NCBI RefSeq assembly: GCF_049723905.1 | Contig: NZ_JBJKFD010000001.1 | Span: 186,001 to 250,000, forward strand | Direction of reading: 5' to 3' | Length of the DNA stretch: 64,000 nt | From: G963665185 sp049723905 | Lineage (GTDB): Bacteria; Desulfobacterota; Desulfovibrionia; Desulfovibrionales; Desulfovibrionaceae | Shown: piece by piece, positions 17,342-26,163 of the stretch | How positions within the stretch are numbered: position 1 is the first letter of the stretch | How the letters are laid out: every line of letters begins with the position of its first letter | The notes under the pieces: generated by a model | What the model saw: only the letters and a program-made list of their open reading frames with translations | The model's database searches: none | Told to the model about the DNA's origin: nothing | Program-made: the position numbers and the translations under genes

Positions 17342-17689
17342 GTCGTCTCCTTGTGGTGAGAGGGTTGATCCCCCGCTGCTCCAGCTGGTCTGTGGTAAGG
17401 ACTTGAATGATTGGAAAATTCAAGCACCCGCCACAGCCAACCAAAGGGAAGCGGAGGGAAGAGTTAAGCCGTTGCCTCGGCCACGGATATACACGATTTG
17501 TCCATTACTTGGAACCATCCGCCGCATCGGGCGAAAGCCTTTTGGCAGGATGTGAAATGGGAGTCGCGAATTCCGGAAGATACGCCTGGCCGCTATGTTC
17601 CGCAGAGGGGGGAAGATACGGCTGGGCCGGGCAGGGCGGTCAACAGTGTTCGTACGCCGCCCCGAAGGGCGGCGTACGGAACGACAAAA
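17342..17689 (-). other. rpsO-pnp intergenic leader
   Basis: About 350 bases between rpsO and pnp contain no reading frame of interest. Two hairpins are visible: the very stable one at 17651-17678 near the rpsO end, and a 7-bp stem CTTGAAT/ATTCAAG at 17402-17424 about 60 bases before the pnp start. In enterobacteria the pnp leader is cleaved by RNase III and autoregulated. The structures here may serve the same purpose, which is an inference. Confidence 0.5.
17651..17678 (-). other. Stable UUCG-loop hairpin after rpsO
   Basis: On the transcribed (minus) strand a perfect 12-bp stem CGTACGCCGCCC/GGGCGGCGTACG closes on a TTCG tetraloop, 11 bases past the rpsO stop. No T run follows, so it is probably a barrier to 3' exonucleases or a processing site, not a terminator. 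Confidence 0.75.
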
Positions 17690-17959
17690 CTATTTGCGGA
17701 GACCAAGCTTGGCGATCAGATCGCGGTAGCGCTGGACGTCCGTATTCTTCAGGTAGCCGAGCAGCTTGCGGCGCTGGCCGACAAGCTTGAGCAGACCGGT
17801 CCTGGAGTGGTGGTCTTTCTTGTGCACTTTGAAGTGCTCGGACAGATAATTGATGCGGGCGGTGAGCAGGGCAACCTGCACTTCGGGCGAACCAGTGTCG
17901 CCTTCGTGCTGTGCGTATTCTGCTACAACTTTGGATTTGTCTTCGGCGGTCATAACCAC
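17690..17959 (-). CDS. rpsO: 30S ribosomal protein S15
   Basis: S15 binds 16S rRNA early in 30S assembly and commonly regulates its own mRNA. The 89-residue product has the family length and the conserved segments GDTGSPEVQVALLTARINYLS, HKKDHHSRTGLL and LVGQRRKLLGYLK. The start is a GTG at 17959, giving MVMTAEDK. AGGAGG lies nine bases upstream of that GTG, whereas the ATG two codons later is too far and the ATG overlapping the ribosome site is too near. It follows truB and precedes pnp. Confidence 0.96.
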   Translation of the reverse strand: MVMTAEDKSKVVAEYAQHEGDTGSPEVQVALLTARINYLSEHFKVHKKDHHSRTGLLKLVGQRRKLLGYLKNTDVQRYRDLIAKLGLRK

Positions 17960-18012
17960 AGCGGCATTCCTCCTGTTAAATAATGATTGTAATAAGCCTT
18001 TGCCGATGGGCG

Positions 18013-18930
18013 CTACCACAAACCACGCAGAATAACCCACTTGGTTCGACCGTTCACATCTTGGGTTTCGGATACCGCAAGAGCCTTGCCATCCTCGTCC
18101 AGGAACATTGCCCTGGCACCGGGACCGGCCTGTCCTTCTGCGGACAGACGCATTCCGTTTTTGACCTTGGCCGTATCCTCCGGTGAGAGGACCGCCTTGG
18201 GCCAATCGGGAAGCATGTCCTCCAGCGGGAGGAGCGACTGCTCAAGCAGTTCTTCCGGACGTTCCAGGAACTCGTCCATGGAAACGGCCGTATCAAGGGT
18301 GAACGGGCCGCTCGCCTCGCGAGTCAGCGCAGTCATGACAGCGCCGCAGCCCATCCGCATCCCCAGGCTGTGGACCAGGGAGCGGACATATGTGCCTGAC
18401 GAACACGTCAGGCGAAATTCGGCATCTGGCGGTGCGACTGAAATCGCCTCGCTGCCGGATACCGTGATTTCCTTGGTCTTGATGGGAACTTCTTTGCCTT
18501 GCCTGGCCAGTTCATACAAGGGCTTGCCCTTGTGTTTGGCCGCGGAATAGGCAGGTACTTCCTGCACTTTTATGGCATCCCAGTCAAGAATTGCGTCGCG
18601 CAATTGCGCGGCGGAAATATGATTTGTTTCGGCTTCCTGGAGCACCTCTCCCTGAATATCGTAGGTATCGGTGCTCTGGCCCAGACGCAGGCTGCCCCGG
18701 TACGTCTTGTCGTGACCGGTCAAATAGGGAGCCAGCTTGGTTCCGTTGCCCAAAAGGGCCAGCAGAACGCCCGAAGCCAGGGGGTCCAAAGTTCCGGCAT
18801 GGCCGATCTTGACGTTGCCCAAGGCTTTTTTGACCATGTTCAGACAGTCGGCAGACGTGGGGCCGCTGGGCTTGTGAAGAATGAGCAGGCCGTGCAGGTC
18901 GCGGACAGGCCTTTTGTTGCGTCGGCCCAT
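18013..18930 (-). CDS. truB: tRNA pseudouridine(55) synthase
   Basis: TruB makes pseudouridine 55 in the T loop of tRNAs. The 305-residue product has the catalytic motif GHAGTLDPLASGVL (catalytic Asp in TLD), the HKPSGPTS start of the fold, the KTYRGSLRLGQSTDTYD segment and FRLTCSSGTYVRSLVHSLG. It ends three bases after the nrnA-like gene stops, consistent with tight co-transcription. The order nrnA-like - truB - rpsO - pnp is common in bacteria. Confidence 0.96.
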   Translation of the reverse strand: MGRRNKRPVRDLHGLLILHKPSGPTSADCLNMVKKALGNVKIGHAGTLDPLASGVLLALLGNGTKLAPYLTGHDKTYRGSLRLGQSTDTYDIQGEVLQEAETNHISAAQLRDAILDWDAIKVQEVPAYSAAKHKGKPLYELARQGKEVPIKTKEITVSGSEAISVAPPDAEFRLTCSSGTYVRSLVHSLGMRMGCGAVMTALTREASGPFTLDTAVSMDEFLERPEELLEQSLLPLEDMLPDWPKAVLSPEDTAKVKNGMRLSAEGQAGPGARAMFLDEDGKALAVSETQDVNGRTKWVILRGLW

Positions 18931-18933
18931 AGG

Positions 18934-19965
18934 CTATTTTTCTCCAAGTACTTTGGCGCAGGCATTGCGCAAAAGGTCGGCAGCCCTGTCCATGGGACCG
19001 TCAAGCTGGCCGCCGCTGGCGTTTTTGTGTCCGCCGCCGCCAAATGAAGCAGCCACAGCCTGAACATTGACCTCGCCGTCCGAGCGCAGCGAAAATTTGA
19101 TTTTCCCATTGTCTTCTTCGCGCATGGCAATGGCGATGTCCACGGTACGGACGCGACGGACAAGGTTGATAAGGCCGTCGCTATCTTCCCGGCTTGTTCC
19201 GGTCTGGCGCAGAATTTGGCGGGTGATGCGAACCATGCCTATGCGGCCATTGTTGTGAAATTCGGCAGCGTCGAGAACCTTGCTGATGAGGCGCAGACGG
19301 CCTTCGGTCCATTGATTCTGGATCTTCTTGTTTATCTCGCCGGGCTGCAGCCCCAAACGGATGATGCGGCCAGCTGTTTCCATGGTCTCCGGAGACGTAT
19401 TGCCGTAGCTGAAATATCCGGTATCCGTGACCATTGCGAGGTAAAGGGCCTCACCCAGCGCACCGTCCAAAGGAATGTTCAAAGCGTCCGCCAGTCGTGC
19501 GACCATTTCACCTGTGCTGGAAAAACTGGGATCGACCCAATTGTGGTCGCCGAACATGGAGTTGCCCAGATGGTGGTCGATATTCACGGTGACGCGTTTG
19601 GAAAAAAGGTCGTTCAGTTTTCCTCCGGTCCGTCCGAAATCTCCACAATCCAAAGTTACGATGCAGGTCGGGCAGTCAGCCAGGTTGCGGGGCGGCTTGT
19701 CCATTATGGGAGCCGGCAGGGCCAGCCAGGTGAAGGAGGCGGGAAGGCCGGAAACATTATACAGATGAACCTGCTTGCCCAGGCGCTGGAGAATGAAGCC
19801 AAGAGCGGCCATGGAACCTATGGCGTCACCATCGGGATTGTAATGGGAAACCAAAAGGAAACTGTCCTGTTCCTGCAGAACTCCCAGAACCTCCTGAAAA
19901 GGGGCCGAGTCGGAGAGAGAGGCAGGAACGACAGCTGCTGAGGAACTATTCCTCGGGGCGTTCAT
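18934..19965 (-). CDS. DHH-family phosphoesterase (NrnA-like nanoRNase / pAp phosphatase)
   Basis: Proteins of this family degrade very short RNAs and dephosphorylate 3'-phosphoadenosine 5'-phosphate. The 343-residue product has the N-terminal metal motifs SHYNPDGDAIGS, TLDCGD and NIDHH (the DHH triad), and the C-terminal DHHA1 substrate-binding motif GGGGHKNASGG. It overlaps the rbfA end by 20 bases and sits between rbfA and truB, the usual place of this gene. Which activity dominates cannot be read from the sequence. Confidence 0.93.
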   Translation of the reverse strand: MNAPRNSSSAAVVPASLSDSAPFQEVLGVLQEQDSFLLVSHYNPDGDAIGSMAALGFILQRLGKQVHLYNVSGLPASFTWLALPAPIMDKPPRNLADCPTCIVTLDCGDFGRTGGKLNDLFSKRVTVNIDHHLGNSMFGDHNWVDPSFSSTGEMVARLADALNIPLDGALGEALYLAMVTDTGYFSYGNTSPETMETAGRIIRLGLQPGEINKKIQNQWTEGRLRLISKVLDAAEFHNNGRIGMVRITRQILRQTGTSREDSDGLINLVRRVRTVDIAIAMREEDNGKIKFSLRSDGEVNVQAVAASFGGGGHKNASGGQLDGPMDRAADLLRNACAKVLGEK

Positions 19966-20281
19966 ACACCATCTCCTCGAGAAATTCGTCGAAGACGAAG
20001 ACCAGATCTGGTGTGCGCTTCAGCTTGCAAGTGCGGCCGATGCGGGAGCGTAAAAAGCCCTTTGCCTTTCCCAAAGCTGCCTCAACGTTGTGGTGGCGGT
20101 CGTCATCGCCCATATAGGTAACAAACACTGTTGCCCGGCTCATATCCGGGTTCAACTGCACGCCGCTTACTGTAACCAGTTCCAGACGCGGATCCTGGAC
20201 TTCCTCCACGAGGAGGCGTCCGATCTCGCGCATAAGCTGATCCGCAATGCGGAAATGGCGTTGGCCCTGTCCTTTGCTCAT
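19946..20281 (-). CDS. rbfA: Ribosome-binding factor A
   Basis: RbfA helps mature the 5' end of 16S rRNA. The 111-residue protein has the KH-type fold segments RIADQLMREIGRLL, VQDPRLELVTVSGVQLNPDMSRATVFV and FLRSRIGRTCKLKRTPDLVFVFDE. The expected alanine kink of the KH domain is replaced by other residues, as in the whole family. No clear ribosome site precedes the ATG, so translation may be coupled to the upstream DUF503 gene, whose stop is 78 bases away. Confidence 0.95.
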   Translation of the reverse strand: MSKGQGQRHFRIADQLMREIGRLLVEEVQDPRLELVTVSGVQLNPDMSRATVFVTYMGDDDRHHNVEAALGKAKGFLRSRIGRTCKLKRTPDLVFVFDEFLEEMVYERPEE

Positions 20282-20359
20282 AATCTTAACACACTTTGTT
20301 CAAAATGAGAGGCGACTTTCCCTCGAGTGCTCGCAGTTGCGTGCTTTTCGAGGGGCGCG

Positions 20360-20647
20360 TCAGTCGCTGAAAATTTCAACGCTGCTGTCCACGAGATCTT
20401 CGTCGCAGACGGCTTCCACCATGTTCAGGGTCTTTTGCAGGCGTCCTTCAACAACCTTCGTATCCGGGCCGACAGTAACAGCAGCCAGTACAAGGCGGGC
20501 ATGGTCGTCCTGTGATTCGACCTCGCTCACCGCGACATTGAACTTGGTACGCATTTTTTGTTTGAGGCTGGCTGCCACACGGCGTTTGCCCTTGAGCGAA
20601 TCGTTCCCGTGAAGGTGGTATTCCAGCCGAAGTACGCCTATGAACAT
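20360..20647 (-). CDS. DUF503 (YlxP-like) protein
   Basis: The 95-residue product matches the DUF503 pattern: MFIGVLRLEYHLHGNDSLKGKRRVA at the start, then SVEIFSD at the end of a small alpha-beta ferredoxin-like fold. The family sits between infB and rbfA in many bacteria, and YlxP has been linked to ribosome biogenesis, but its reaction is unknown. No Shine-Dalgarno sequence precedes the ATG; two hairpins lie just upstream. Confidence 0.9.
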   Translation of the reverse strand: MFIGVLRLEYHLHGNDSLKGKRRVAASLKQKMRTKFNVAVSEVESQDDHARLVLAAVTVGPDTKVVEGRLQKTLNMVEAVCDEDLVDSSVEIFSD

Positions 20648-20656
20648 ATTTTAATA

Positions 20657-20744
20657 CGGCCCGTTCCATGCGGTTCACGAAACGGGCCGGGAGTTGCGTT
20701 GCGTTCTTCTAAGTCCGTATCATCCTTTGGCAGGGGATACGGAC
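20657..20744 (-). other. Two tandem hairpins between infB and DUF503 gene
   Basis: CGGCCCGTT/AACGGGCCG (20657-20665 with 20681-20689) and GTCCGTATC/GATACGGAC (20713-20721 with 20736-20744) are both perfect 9-bp stems. They fill the 103-base gap and lack a T run. They may pause transcription, shield the infB 3' end or control DUF503 translation, since the first stem ends ten bases before its start codon. Confidence 0.6.
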
Positions 20745-20750
20745 CTCATG

Positions 20751-23700
20751 TTATTCCAGGGTTGCCGCCGTCTCGATCATTTCAAAGGCTTCAATGGTGT
20801 CGCCGGTCTTGATGTCGTTGAAGTTGGCGATGGTCAGGCCGCATTCGTAGCCTTTCGCCACTTCCTTGGCGTCGTCCTTGAAGCGCTTGAGCGAGGACAG
20901 TTCCCCGGTATGCACAACCACACTGTTGCGCAGCAGGCGGATCCTGGCGTTGCGCAGAATCTTTCCATCCACAACTGCGCAGCCGGCAATGGTACCGAGA
21001 CGCGACACCTGGAACGTCTGGCGGACTTCCGCCTGTCCAAGATAGCGTTCGGACACGATGGGTGCCAGCATGCCGGTCATGGCATCCTTGATTTCGCCCA
21101 CCAGCTTGTAAATGATGTCGTAGAAGCGGATTTCCACCTTTTCCTGTTCGGCAACTTCCTTGACCTTCATGGTGGGGCGCACATTGAACCCGATAATGAC
21201 GGCGTCCGAGGCGGAAGCCAGCAGAATGTCGGATTCGGTGATGGCACCTGCACCCATGTGGATGATGTCGATCTTGATGGTATCCGTATTCAGCTTAATC
21301 AGAGCGTCGCCGATGGCTTCCAGCGAACCCTGCACGTCGGCTTTGAGCACCAGGTTGAGGTGCTTGACTTCCTGGTCCGGACGGGACTGCAGGAAGGATT
21401 CCAACGTAACCTTGGTTTCCTTGGCCAGGTGGCGTTCACGCTGCTTGAGCTGGCGTTGTTCCGCAATGCGGCGGGCGACCTTGTCGTCCGTCACACCCAC
21501 GAATTCGTCACCGGCTTCAGGCACGCCCTCGAATCCCTGTACTTCAACAGGAATAGCAGGACCAGCTGTTTTGATCTTTTTGCCCTGGTCATTGAACATG
21601 GCCCGGACACGACCGCTGAACTGTCCGCAGACAAACGCGTCGCCCTGGTGCAGAGTGCCTTCGGAAATCAGCACCGTACCTACAGGACCGCGTCCCTTGT
21701 CCAGGCGGGCTTCAACGATGTGGCCGCGCGCTGGTTTGTCGGGGTTGGCAGTCAGTTCCATGACTTCGGCCTGCAGCAGAATGAGTTCAAGCAGGTTGTC
21801 GAGACCAGTCTTGGCTTTGGCCGACACCGGAGCAAAAATGGTTTCTCCGCCCCAGTCTTCGGGCATCAGACCCAATTCGGACAGTTCACGTTTGGCACGT
21901 TCGGGGTCCGCATCTTCCTTGTCCATCTTGTTGACGGCAACGATGATGGGAACTCCGGCGGCTTTGGAGTGGCTCACTGCTTCGCGGGTCTGGTCCATGA
22001 CGCCGTCGTCGGCTGCCACAACCAGTACCACGATGTCGGTAACTTCGGCACCGCGGGCACGCATGGCGGTAAACGCTTCGTGCCCCGGGGTATCGAGGAA
22101 TACGATTTCACCGCGGTTGGTGTTTACGTGGTAGGCGCCGATATGCTGGGTAATACCGCCAGCTTCACCACCTGTAATGTCCGAAGTACGGATCGCGTCA
22201 AGCAGGGAAGTCTTGCCATGGTCGACGTGGCCCATAATGGTCACGACAGGAGGCCGCGGCTTGAGATCTTCCGGCTTGTCCGTCTCGGTGGGGATGATGA
22301 ATTCATCTTCGGAGAAGCCGACCTTTTCAACCTCGTATCCGAACTCGGCGGCCACCAGTGTGGCGGTGTCGAAGTCCAAAGACTGGTTGATGGTCGCCAT
22401 TATACCAAGTCCCATGAGGATGCGGATGACCTCGGGAGTCTTTACACCCATAAAGTGGGCCAGCTCCGAGACGCGCACGGCTTCTTCAAATTTAACTTTG
22501 CGTTTGGCCTGCTTCATAGGAGCGGTATGGGCCGGAGGCGTCGGTTTTGCCTGCTGCCTTCCGCCTTTCTTGCGCTTGCCGCCCTTGTTGTCGCGCAGCT
22601 TGTTCAGCGCATCGCGATCGTTGTCGCGAGAGGGACCGAACTCGACAACACGCTTATCCTTGCGCCCGCGGCGCTTGTTGGCGCCTGTCTTATCTGGACT
22701 TGGTGCATCCTGCTGGGGTGCAGTTCTGTTTGCAGCAGGACGGGGACCACGTCCTCCCGCAGGAGCAGGCCTGGACGGACCGGACGGACCGGAAGGACCG
22801 TCGGATTTCGGTGCGGGCCGCTGCCGAGGTTGTCTTTCGGCTGGCTCAGGCTGTACTTCGGGTCTGGAAATGACCCGAACCTGGGGACCGGAAAATTTTT
22901 CTTTTTTCTTGCCTTTCTTTTTTTTGCGAGGCTTCTCTTCATCCGCGTCGGTCGCGGCGGCAGCCTGCTTGGGAGAGTCGGTAGAGTCTGCAGGTTTGTC
23001 CGTCTTTGGCGCGACCGCAGCTTCTTCTTTCTTTTCGTGCTTGGGCGCGGTTTCTACGGTTTCCTGCGCTGTAGCAGTATTCACTTCAAGATCCTTTTCA
23101 GAATCCCCTGTTGCGGCAGTCGTTACTTCGGGCTCTTTGACAGCTTCCGCAGATGTGGGATCCGGGGTAGGGGAAGAAACCGCTTCGGGGGCTTCGGCCT
23201 CCGGCTGTTTTTCTTCCTTGGGTTCGACCGAGGGGACTTCTTCGGCCGGGACTTCATTGGCAGGTTTAATGATGCGCGCCGTGGGCGTTGGCGTGGCCTG
23301 TGCCTTGGACGAGGCCGACTTTGCCTTTTTACGGGCAGGAGCAGGCTTTTCTTCCTTGGATTGAACTTCCGTTTCTTTTTTGGAAGAAACAGCATCATCC
23401 TTGGGCTCGTCAGCGGCTTTCAGGTCTTTTTGAACGTCGTCGGCTTTTTCAGGAGCCTCGGCCATGACGGCAGTCTGCTCCTTTTCGGCTGGTACAACGA
23501 CTTCCGGTGTATCGTCCTGTTCGGAAACAACTTCGGCAGATTGGTCGGGGGCTTCGTCCTGGGATTCCTCTTCGGACGCTTTGTCCTTGGCGCCTTTGCG
23601 TGCGGGGCGACGGCGACGACGCACAACCACTCCGGGCTGTACTTCGTGACGTACCACTTCCGTGGCCGCCTTACCCTGGCTAACCGCTTTGCGTACTTCC

Positions 23701-23831
23701 TCCGCACTCTCTTCTTCCAGGCTGCTCATGTGGCTTCGCACCGGAATATCGAGATCACGCAGGATGTGGAGGATCTCTTTATTGCCGATGCCCAGTTCGG
23801 CAGCGAGATCTTTCACCTTCATTTTCGACAT
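20751..23831 (-). CDS. infB: Translation initiation factor IF-2
   Basis: IF-2 is the GTPase that brings fMet-tRNA to the 30S subunit. The 1026-residue protein begins with the IF2_N module (KVKDLAAELGIGNKEILHILRDL), then a long low-complexity region (residues ~60-430) rich in Glu, Pro, Ala and Lys with arginine patches. A second IF2_N (RVSELAHFMGVKTPEVIRILM) follows, and then the G domain: GHVDHGKTSLLDAIR (G1), DTPGHEAF (G3), NKMDK (G4). Domains II-IV complete it. The start ATG follows the ylxR stop directly, with AAGGGGG upstream. Confidence 0.97.
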   Translation of the reverse strand: MSKMKVKDLAAELGIGNKEILHILRDLDIPVRSHMSSLEEESAEEVRKAVSQGKAATEVVRHEVQPGVVVRRRRRPARKGAKDKASEEESQDEAPDQSAEVVSEQDDTPEVVVPAEKEQTAVMAEAPEKADDVQKDLKAADEPKDDAVSSKKETEVQSKEEKPAPARKKAKSASSKAQATPTPTARIIKPANEVPAEEVPSVEPKEEKQPEAEAPEAVSSPTPDPTSAEAVKEPEVTTAATGDSEKDLEVNTATAQETVETAPKHEKKEEAAVAPKTDKPADSTDSPKQAAAATDADEEKPRKKKKGKKKEKFSGPQVRVISRPEVQPEPAERQPRQRPAPKSDGPSGPSGPSRPAPAGGRGPRPAANRTAPQQDAPSPDKTGANKRRGRKDKRVVEFGPSRDNDRDALNKLRDNKGGKRKKGGRQQAKPTPPAHTAPMKQAKRKVKFEEAVRVSELAHFMGVKTPEVIRILMGLGIMATINQSLDFDTATLVAAEFGYEVEKVGFSEDEFIIPTETDKPEDLKPRPPVVTIMGHVDHGKTSLLDAIRTSDITGGEAGGITQHIGAYHVNTNRGEIVFLDTPGHEAFTAMRARGAEVTDIVVLVVAADDGVMDQTREAVSHSKAAGVPIIVAVNKMDKEDADPERAKRELSELGLMPEDWGGETIFAPVSAKAKTGLDNLLELILLQAEVMELTANPDKPARGHIVEARLDKGRGPVGTVLISEGTLHQGDAFVCGQFSGRVRAMFNDQGKKIKTAGPAIPVEVQGFEGVPEAGDEFVGVTDDKVARRIAEQRQLKQRERHLAKETKVTLESFLQSRPDQEVKHLNLVLKADVQGSLEAIGDALIKLNTDTIKIDIIHMGAGAITESDILLASASDAVIIGFNVRPTMKVKEVAEQEKVEIRFYDIIYKLVGEIKDAMTGMLAPIVSERYLGQAEVRQTFQVSRLGTIAGCAVVDGKILRNARIRLLRNSVVVHTGELSSLKRFKDDAKEVAKGYECGLTIANFNDIKTGDTIEAFEMIETAATLE

Positions 23832-24053
23832 TTAGTCCCCCTTGCACTTTGTCCGCCAGCCCGAGTACTTGGCGAACCTTCTGCTGCATATGCTTTCCCG
23901 GCAGTGATAAAAACCGCGGCCGGGCATGGTCTTGTTCTCATCCAGTATCAGCTTCCGCTCCTGTCCATCCTTGTGACAGACATGGCGGACCAGCTGATCC
24001 TTTGGGAGTTTGCGTCTACAAACGACGCACGTCCGTTCCGGTCCTTGTCCCAT
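23832..24053 (-). CDS. YlxR family RNA-binding protein
   Basis: The 73-residue protein has the family signature RTCVVCRRKLPKDQLVR and a GRGFYHC segment, with two C-x2-C-like cysteine pairs. YlxR (DUF448) proteins bind RNA and sit between nusA and infB in many bacteria, as here. The start at 24053 (MGQGPE) is seven bases past the nusA stop. The stop codon touches the infB start, which suggests translational coupling. Confidence 0.93.
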   Translation of the reverse strand: MGQGPERTCVVCRRKLPKDQLVRHVCHKDGQERKLILDENKTMPGRGFYHCRESICSRRFAKYSGWRTKCKGD

Positions 24054-24060
24054 TTCGGAC

Positions 24061-25428
24061 TCAGGACGGAGTATTATCTTCGTTCTCAGGCGCTGCTTCC
24101 TCGGTAGATTCGGCAGGCTGTTCAGTATCCTGAGTAACGGGTTGCTCATCGACGTCTTCTGCGCTTTCAACCGGCTCTTCGGCCACATCTTCGTCAGCCT
24201 CGGGAACCAACAGTTTGAATGCGGCTTTAAGATTGTCGTATTTGCGACCGTTCATGCCTTCTACGGCCATGATTTGTTCTTCCGAGGCCCGAGCGAGATC
24301 GATTGCCGAGTCGAAACCGGCGCTCAGGAATTTCTCCACGTTGATTTCGGCCACGCTTGCCAATTGTTCCAGGCGTTCGCGGTCGGCATGAAGTTCTCCG
24401 TAACGGCTCTCGGTGAAAATGTCGATTTTCCAGCCCAGCAGTTTGCTGGCCAGTTTGACGTTCTGCCCCTTGCGGCCAATGGCCAGGGTCAGCTGATCGT
24501 CAGGTACGACAACTTCCAGAAGTTGTTCATCTTCATCAACGGCAATACGCGTAATGACAGCGGGGTTGAGCGCGTTGCGCGCAAAATCCGCAATGTCGGG
24601 ACGCCAGACGACGATGTCGATACGCTCACCCCGGAATTCCTGCACCACGGCCTGGATGCGGGACCCGCGGATGCCTACGCAAGCGCCGACCGGATCGACA
24701 TCTCGGTCGGTGGACATAACCGCGACTTTTGCGCGGCTGCCCGGATCGCGGGCGACTCCCATGATTTTGACCGTTCCATCGGAGACCTCGGGGACCTCGC
24801 GGCGGAACAGTGCTCGCATGTAGTCGGGGTGGGAGCGGGAAATATAAATTTGCGGACCGCGTCCTTCCTTGAGCACGGAGATGATAAAGCCCTGCACCCG
24901 GTCGCCACGCTTGTAACGTTCCTTGGGGATCTGTTCTTCGCGGGGGAGGAGAGCTTCGGTACGGCCCAGGTTGATGATCCAGCCTGTGCGGTCGCGGCGC
25001 TGAATGATGCCGGAAACGATTTCGTTTTCGCGGCCCTTGTATTCTTCGTAAATGATTTCCTGTTCTGCGTCACGCATGCGCTGGATAATGACCTGCTTGG
25101 CGCTTTGCGCGGCAATGCGTCCAAGGTCGGTAACGTCCAGGCGAAAGCCCATGTCGTCGTCGAGCTGAACGTTGGGGTCGTGCTGGCGTGCATCTTCAAG
25201 GTTGATTTCCGTGTTGGGATCTTCAACCTCTTCTACCACGATCTTGAAATGATAGACTTCGATCTCGCCCGTTTCGTCATTGAACTGCACTTCGACGTCG
25301 AAGTCGTCGCCGTATTTACGCAGAACGGAAGAGCGCACCGCGTCTTCCAGCGTGTCGATAAGCAGATCGCGATCGATGCCTCTATCCTTGCTGATCTGGT
25401 CGATGGCTTTTTTCAGTTCGGTTGCCAT
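24061..25428 (-). CDS. nusA: Transcription termination/antitermination protein NusA
   Basis: NusA binds RNA polymerase and controls pausing, termination and rRNA antitermination. The 455-residue product has the N-terminal polymerase-binding domain (residues 1-125), an S1 domain (VSGIIQRRDRTGWIINLG), KH1 (GACVGIRGSRIQAVVQE) and KH2 (LAIGRKGQNVKLASKLLGW), then a helix-hairpin-helix region. It ends in an acidic tail of ~50 residues that is rich in Glu and Asp. It lies between rimP and ylxR, in the standard order. Confidence 0.97.
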   Translation of the reverse strand: MATELKKAIDQISKDRGIDRDLLIDTLEDAVRSSVLRKYGDDFDVEVQFNDETGEIEVYHFKIVVEEVEDPNTEINLEDARQHDPNVQLDDDMGFRLDVTDLGRIAAQSAKQVIIQRMRDAEQEIIYEEYKGRENEIVSGIIQRRDRTGWIINLGRTEALLPREEQIPKERYKRGDRVQGFIISVLKEGRGPQIYISRSHPDYMRALFRREVPEVSDGTVKIMGVARDPGSRAKVAVMSTDRDVDPVGACVGIRGSRIQAVVQEFRGERIDIVVWRPDIADFARNALNPAVITRIAVDEDEQLLEVVVPDDQLTLAIGRKGQNVKLASKLLGWKIDIFTESRYGELHADRERLEQLASVAEINVEKFLSAGFDSAIDLARASEEQIMAVEGMNGRKYDNLKAAFKLLVPEADEDVAEEPVESAEDVDEQPVTQDTEQPAESTEEAAPENEDNTPS

Positions 25429-25561
25429 GGCCCCTCCAAAAACAAACGGGCATTGTTATCATTATATTGTTGAAGACACCCCAGAGGGGTTCCATACCAT
25501 CCCGGCGGATATTCTCGCCGGACAGTATATCTATCGTCCCGCAGAGGGGCGAAGGACCCGG

Positions 25562-26062
25562 TTAGCGCTTCTTCTTTTTCTTTTTCGCCACGGCACCCCA
25601 ATCGCTTATTACCAGCTTGACGCGGGCAACTTCGTTCCAGGGTAGTTGGTTGGGAGTGTCATCGGTAAGAACGCTTATGGCATCCTCGCTGACGCTTTCC
25701 AGTTTGCCCTTGAAGTTCTTGCGTCCGTCGATTGCGTTATGGAGCCGGGCATCCACATGTTGTCCCACATAGGGGCGTATCTGTTCTAAGGAAAAGAACG
25801 GACGCTCCATGCCGGGGGACGAGACTTCCAAATTAAATTTTCCGCGTATCAGGTCTTCTTCGACATCCAGAAAAAGGCTGATGTCTCGGCTGAGCGAAGC
25901 GCATTGGTCTATGTTCACGCCGTTTGCGGATTCCACATAGACGCGCAAGACCTGCCCACCGGGTTCGCCCAAGAGCTCCACTCCCCACATGTCCAGCCCG
26001 GACTGCTCCACAAGTGGGGCAATGCCTTCAATAATTGCTGCTGTACGTGGTGACGGTTTCAT
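25562..26062 (-). CDS. rimP: Ribosome maturation factor RimP
   Basis: RimP assists 30S subunit maturation. The 166-residue protein has the conserved GLDMWGVELLGEPGGQVLRVYV strand pair, the DISLFLDVED region and the VSSPGMERPF motif. It ends in a lysine-rich tail (AKKKKKKR). The start at 26062 follows AAGGAG closely. It is the first protein gene of the operon, downstream of a tRNA-Gly gene and a terminator-like hairpin, and 133 bases before nusA. Confidence 0.94.
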   Translation of the reverse strand: MKPSPRTAAIIEGIAPLVEQSGLDMWGVELLGEPGGQVLRVYVESANGVNIDQCASLSRDISLFLDVEEDLIRGKFNLEVSSPGMERPFFSLEQIRPYVGQHVDARLHNAIDGRKNFKGKLESVSEDAISVLTDDTPNQLPWNEVARVKLVISDWGAVAKKKKKKR

Positions 26063-26079
26063 GGCTGCTCCTTGAGAAT

Positions 26080-26105
26080 AAAAAAAAGTGGACCCTAGGG
26101 ACCAC
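26080..26105 (-). terminator. Terminator-like hairpin between tRNA-Gly and rimP
   Basis: On the minus strand GTGGTCC, loop CTAG and GGTCCAC pair with one T-T mismatch and are followed by a run of seven or more T. It lies 58 bases after the tRNA and 17 bases before the rimP start. It may end the tRNA transcript partly and so attenuate the rimP-nusA-infB operon. Confidence 0.6.
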
Positions 26106-26163
26106 CTTCTGCTGCGAAAACCCCGGGGCCAACCGGACTCGATACGAGGAGAAAGTTTTATCC

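Noticed and set aside
15116..17359. Long plus-strand frame opposite pnp
   Set aside because: It is a shadow of PNPase on a GC-rich strand; no motif or ribosome site supports it.
20694..24107. Very long plus-strand frame opposite infB
   Set aside because: Its residues are low-complexity Gly/Arg/Phe and have no family match, and the minus strand encodes unmistakable IF-2 and YlxR.
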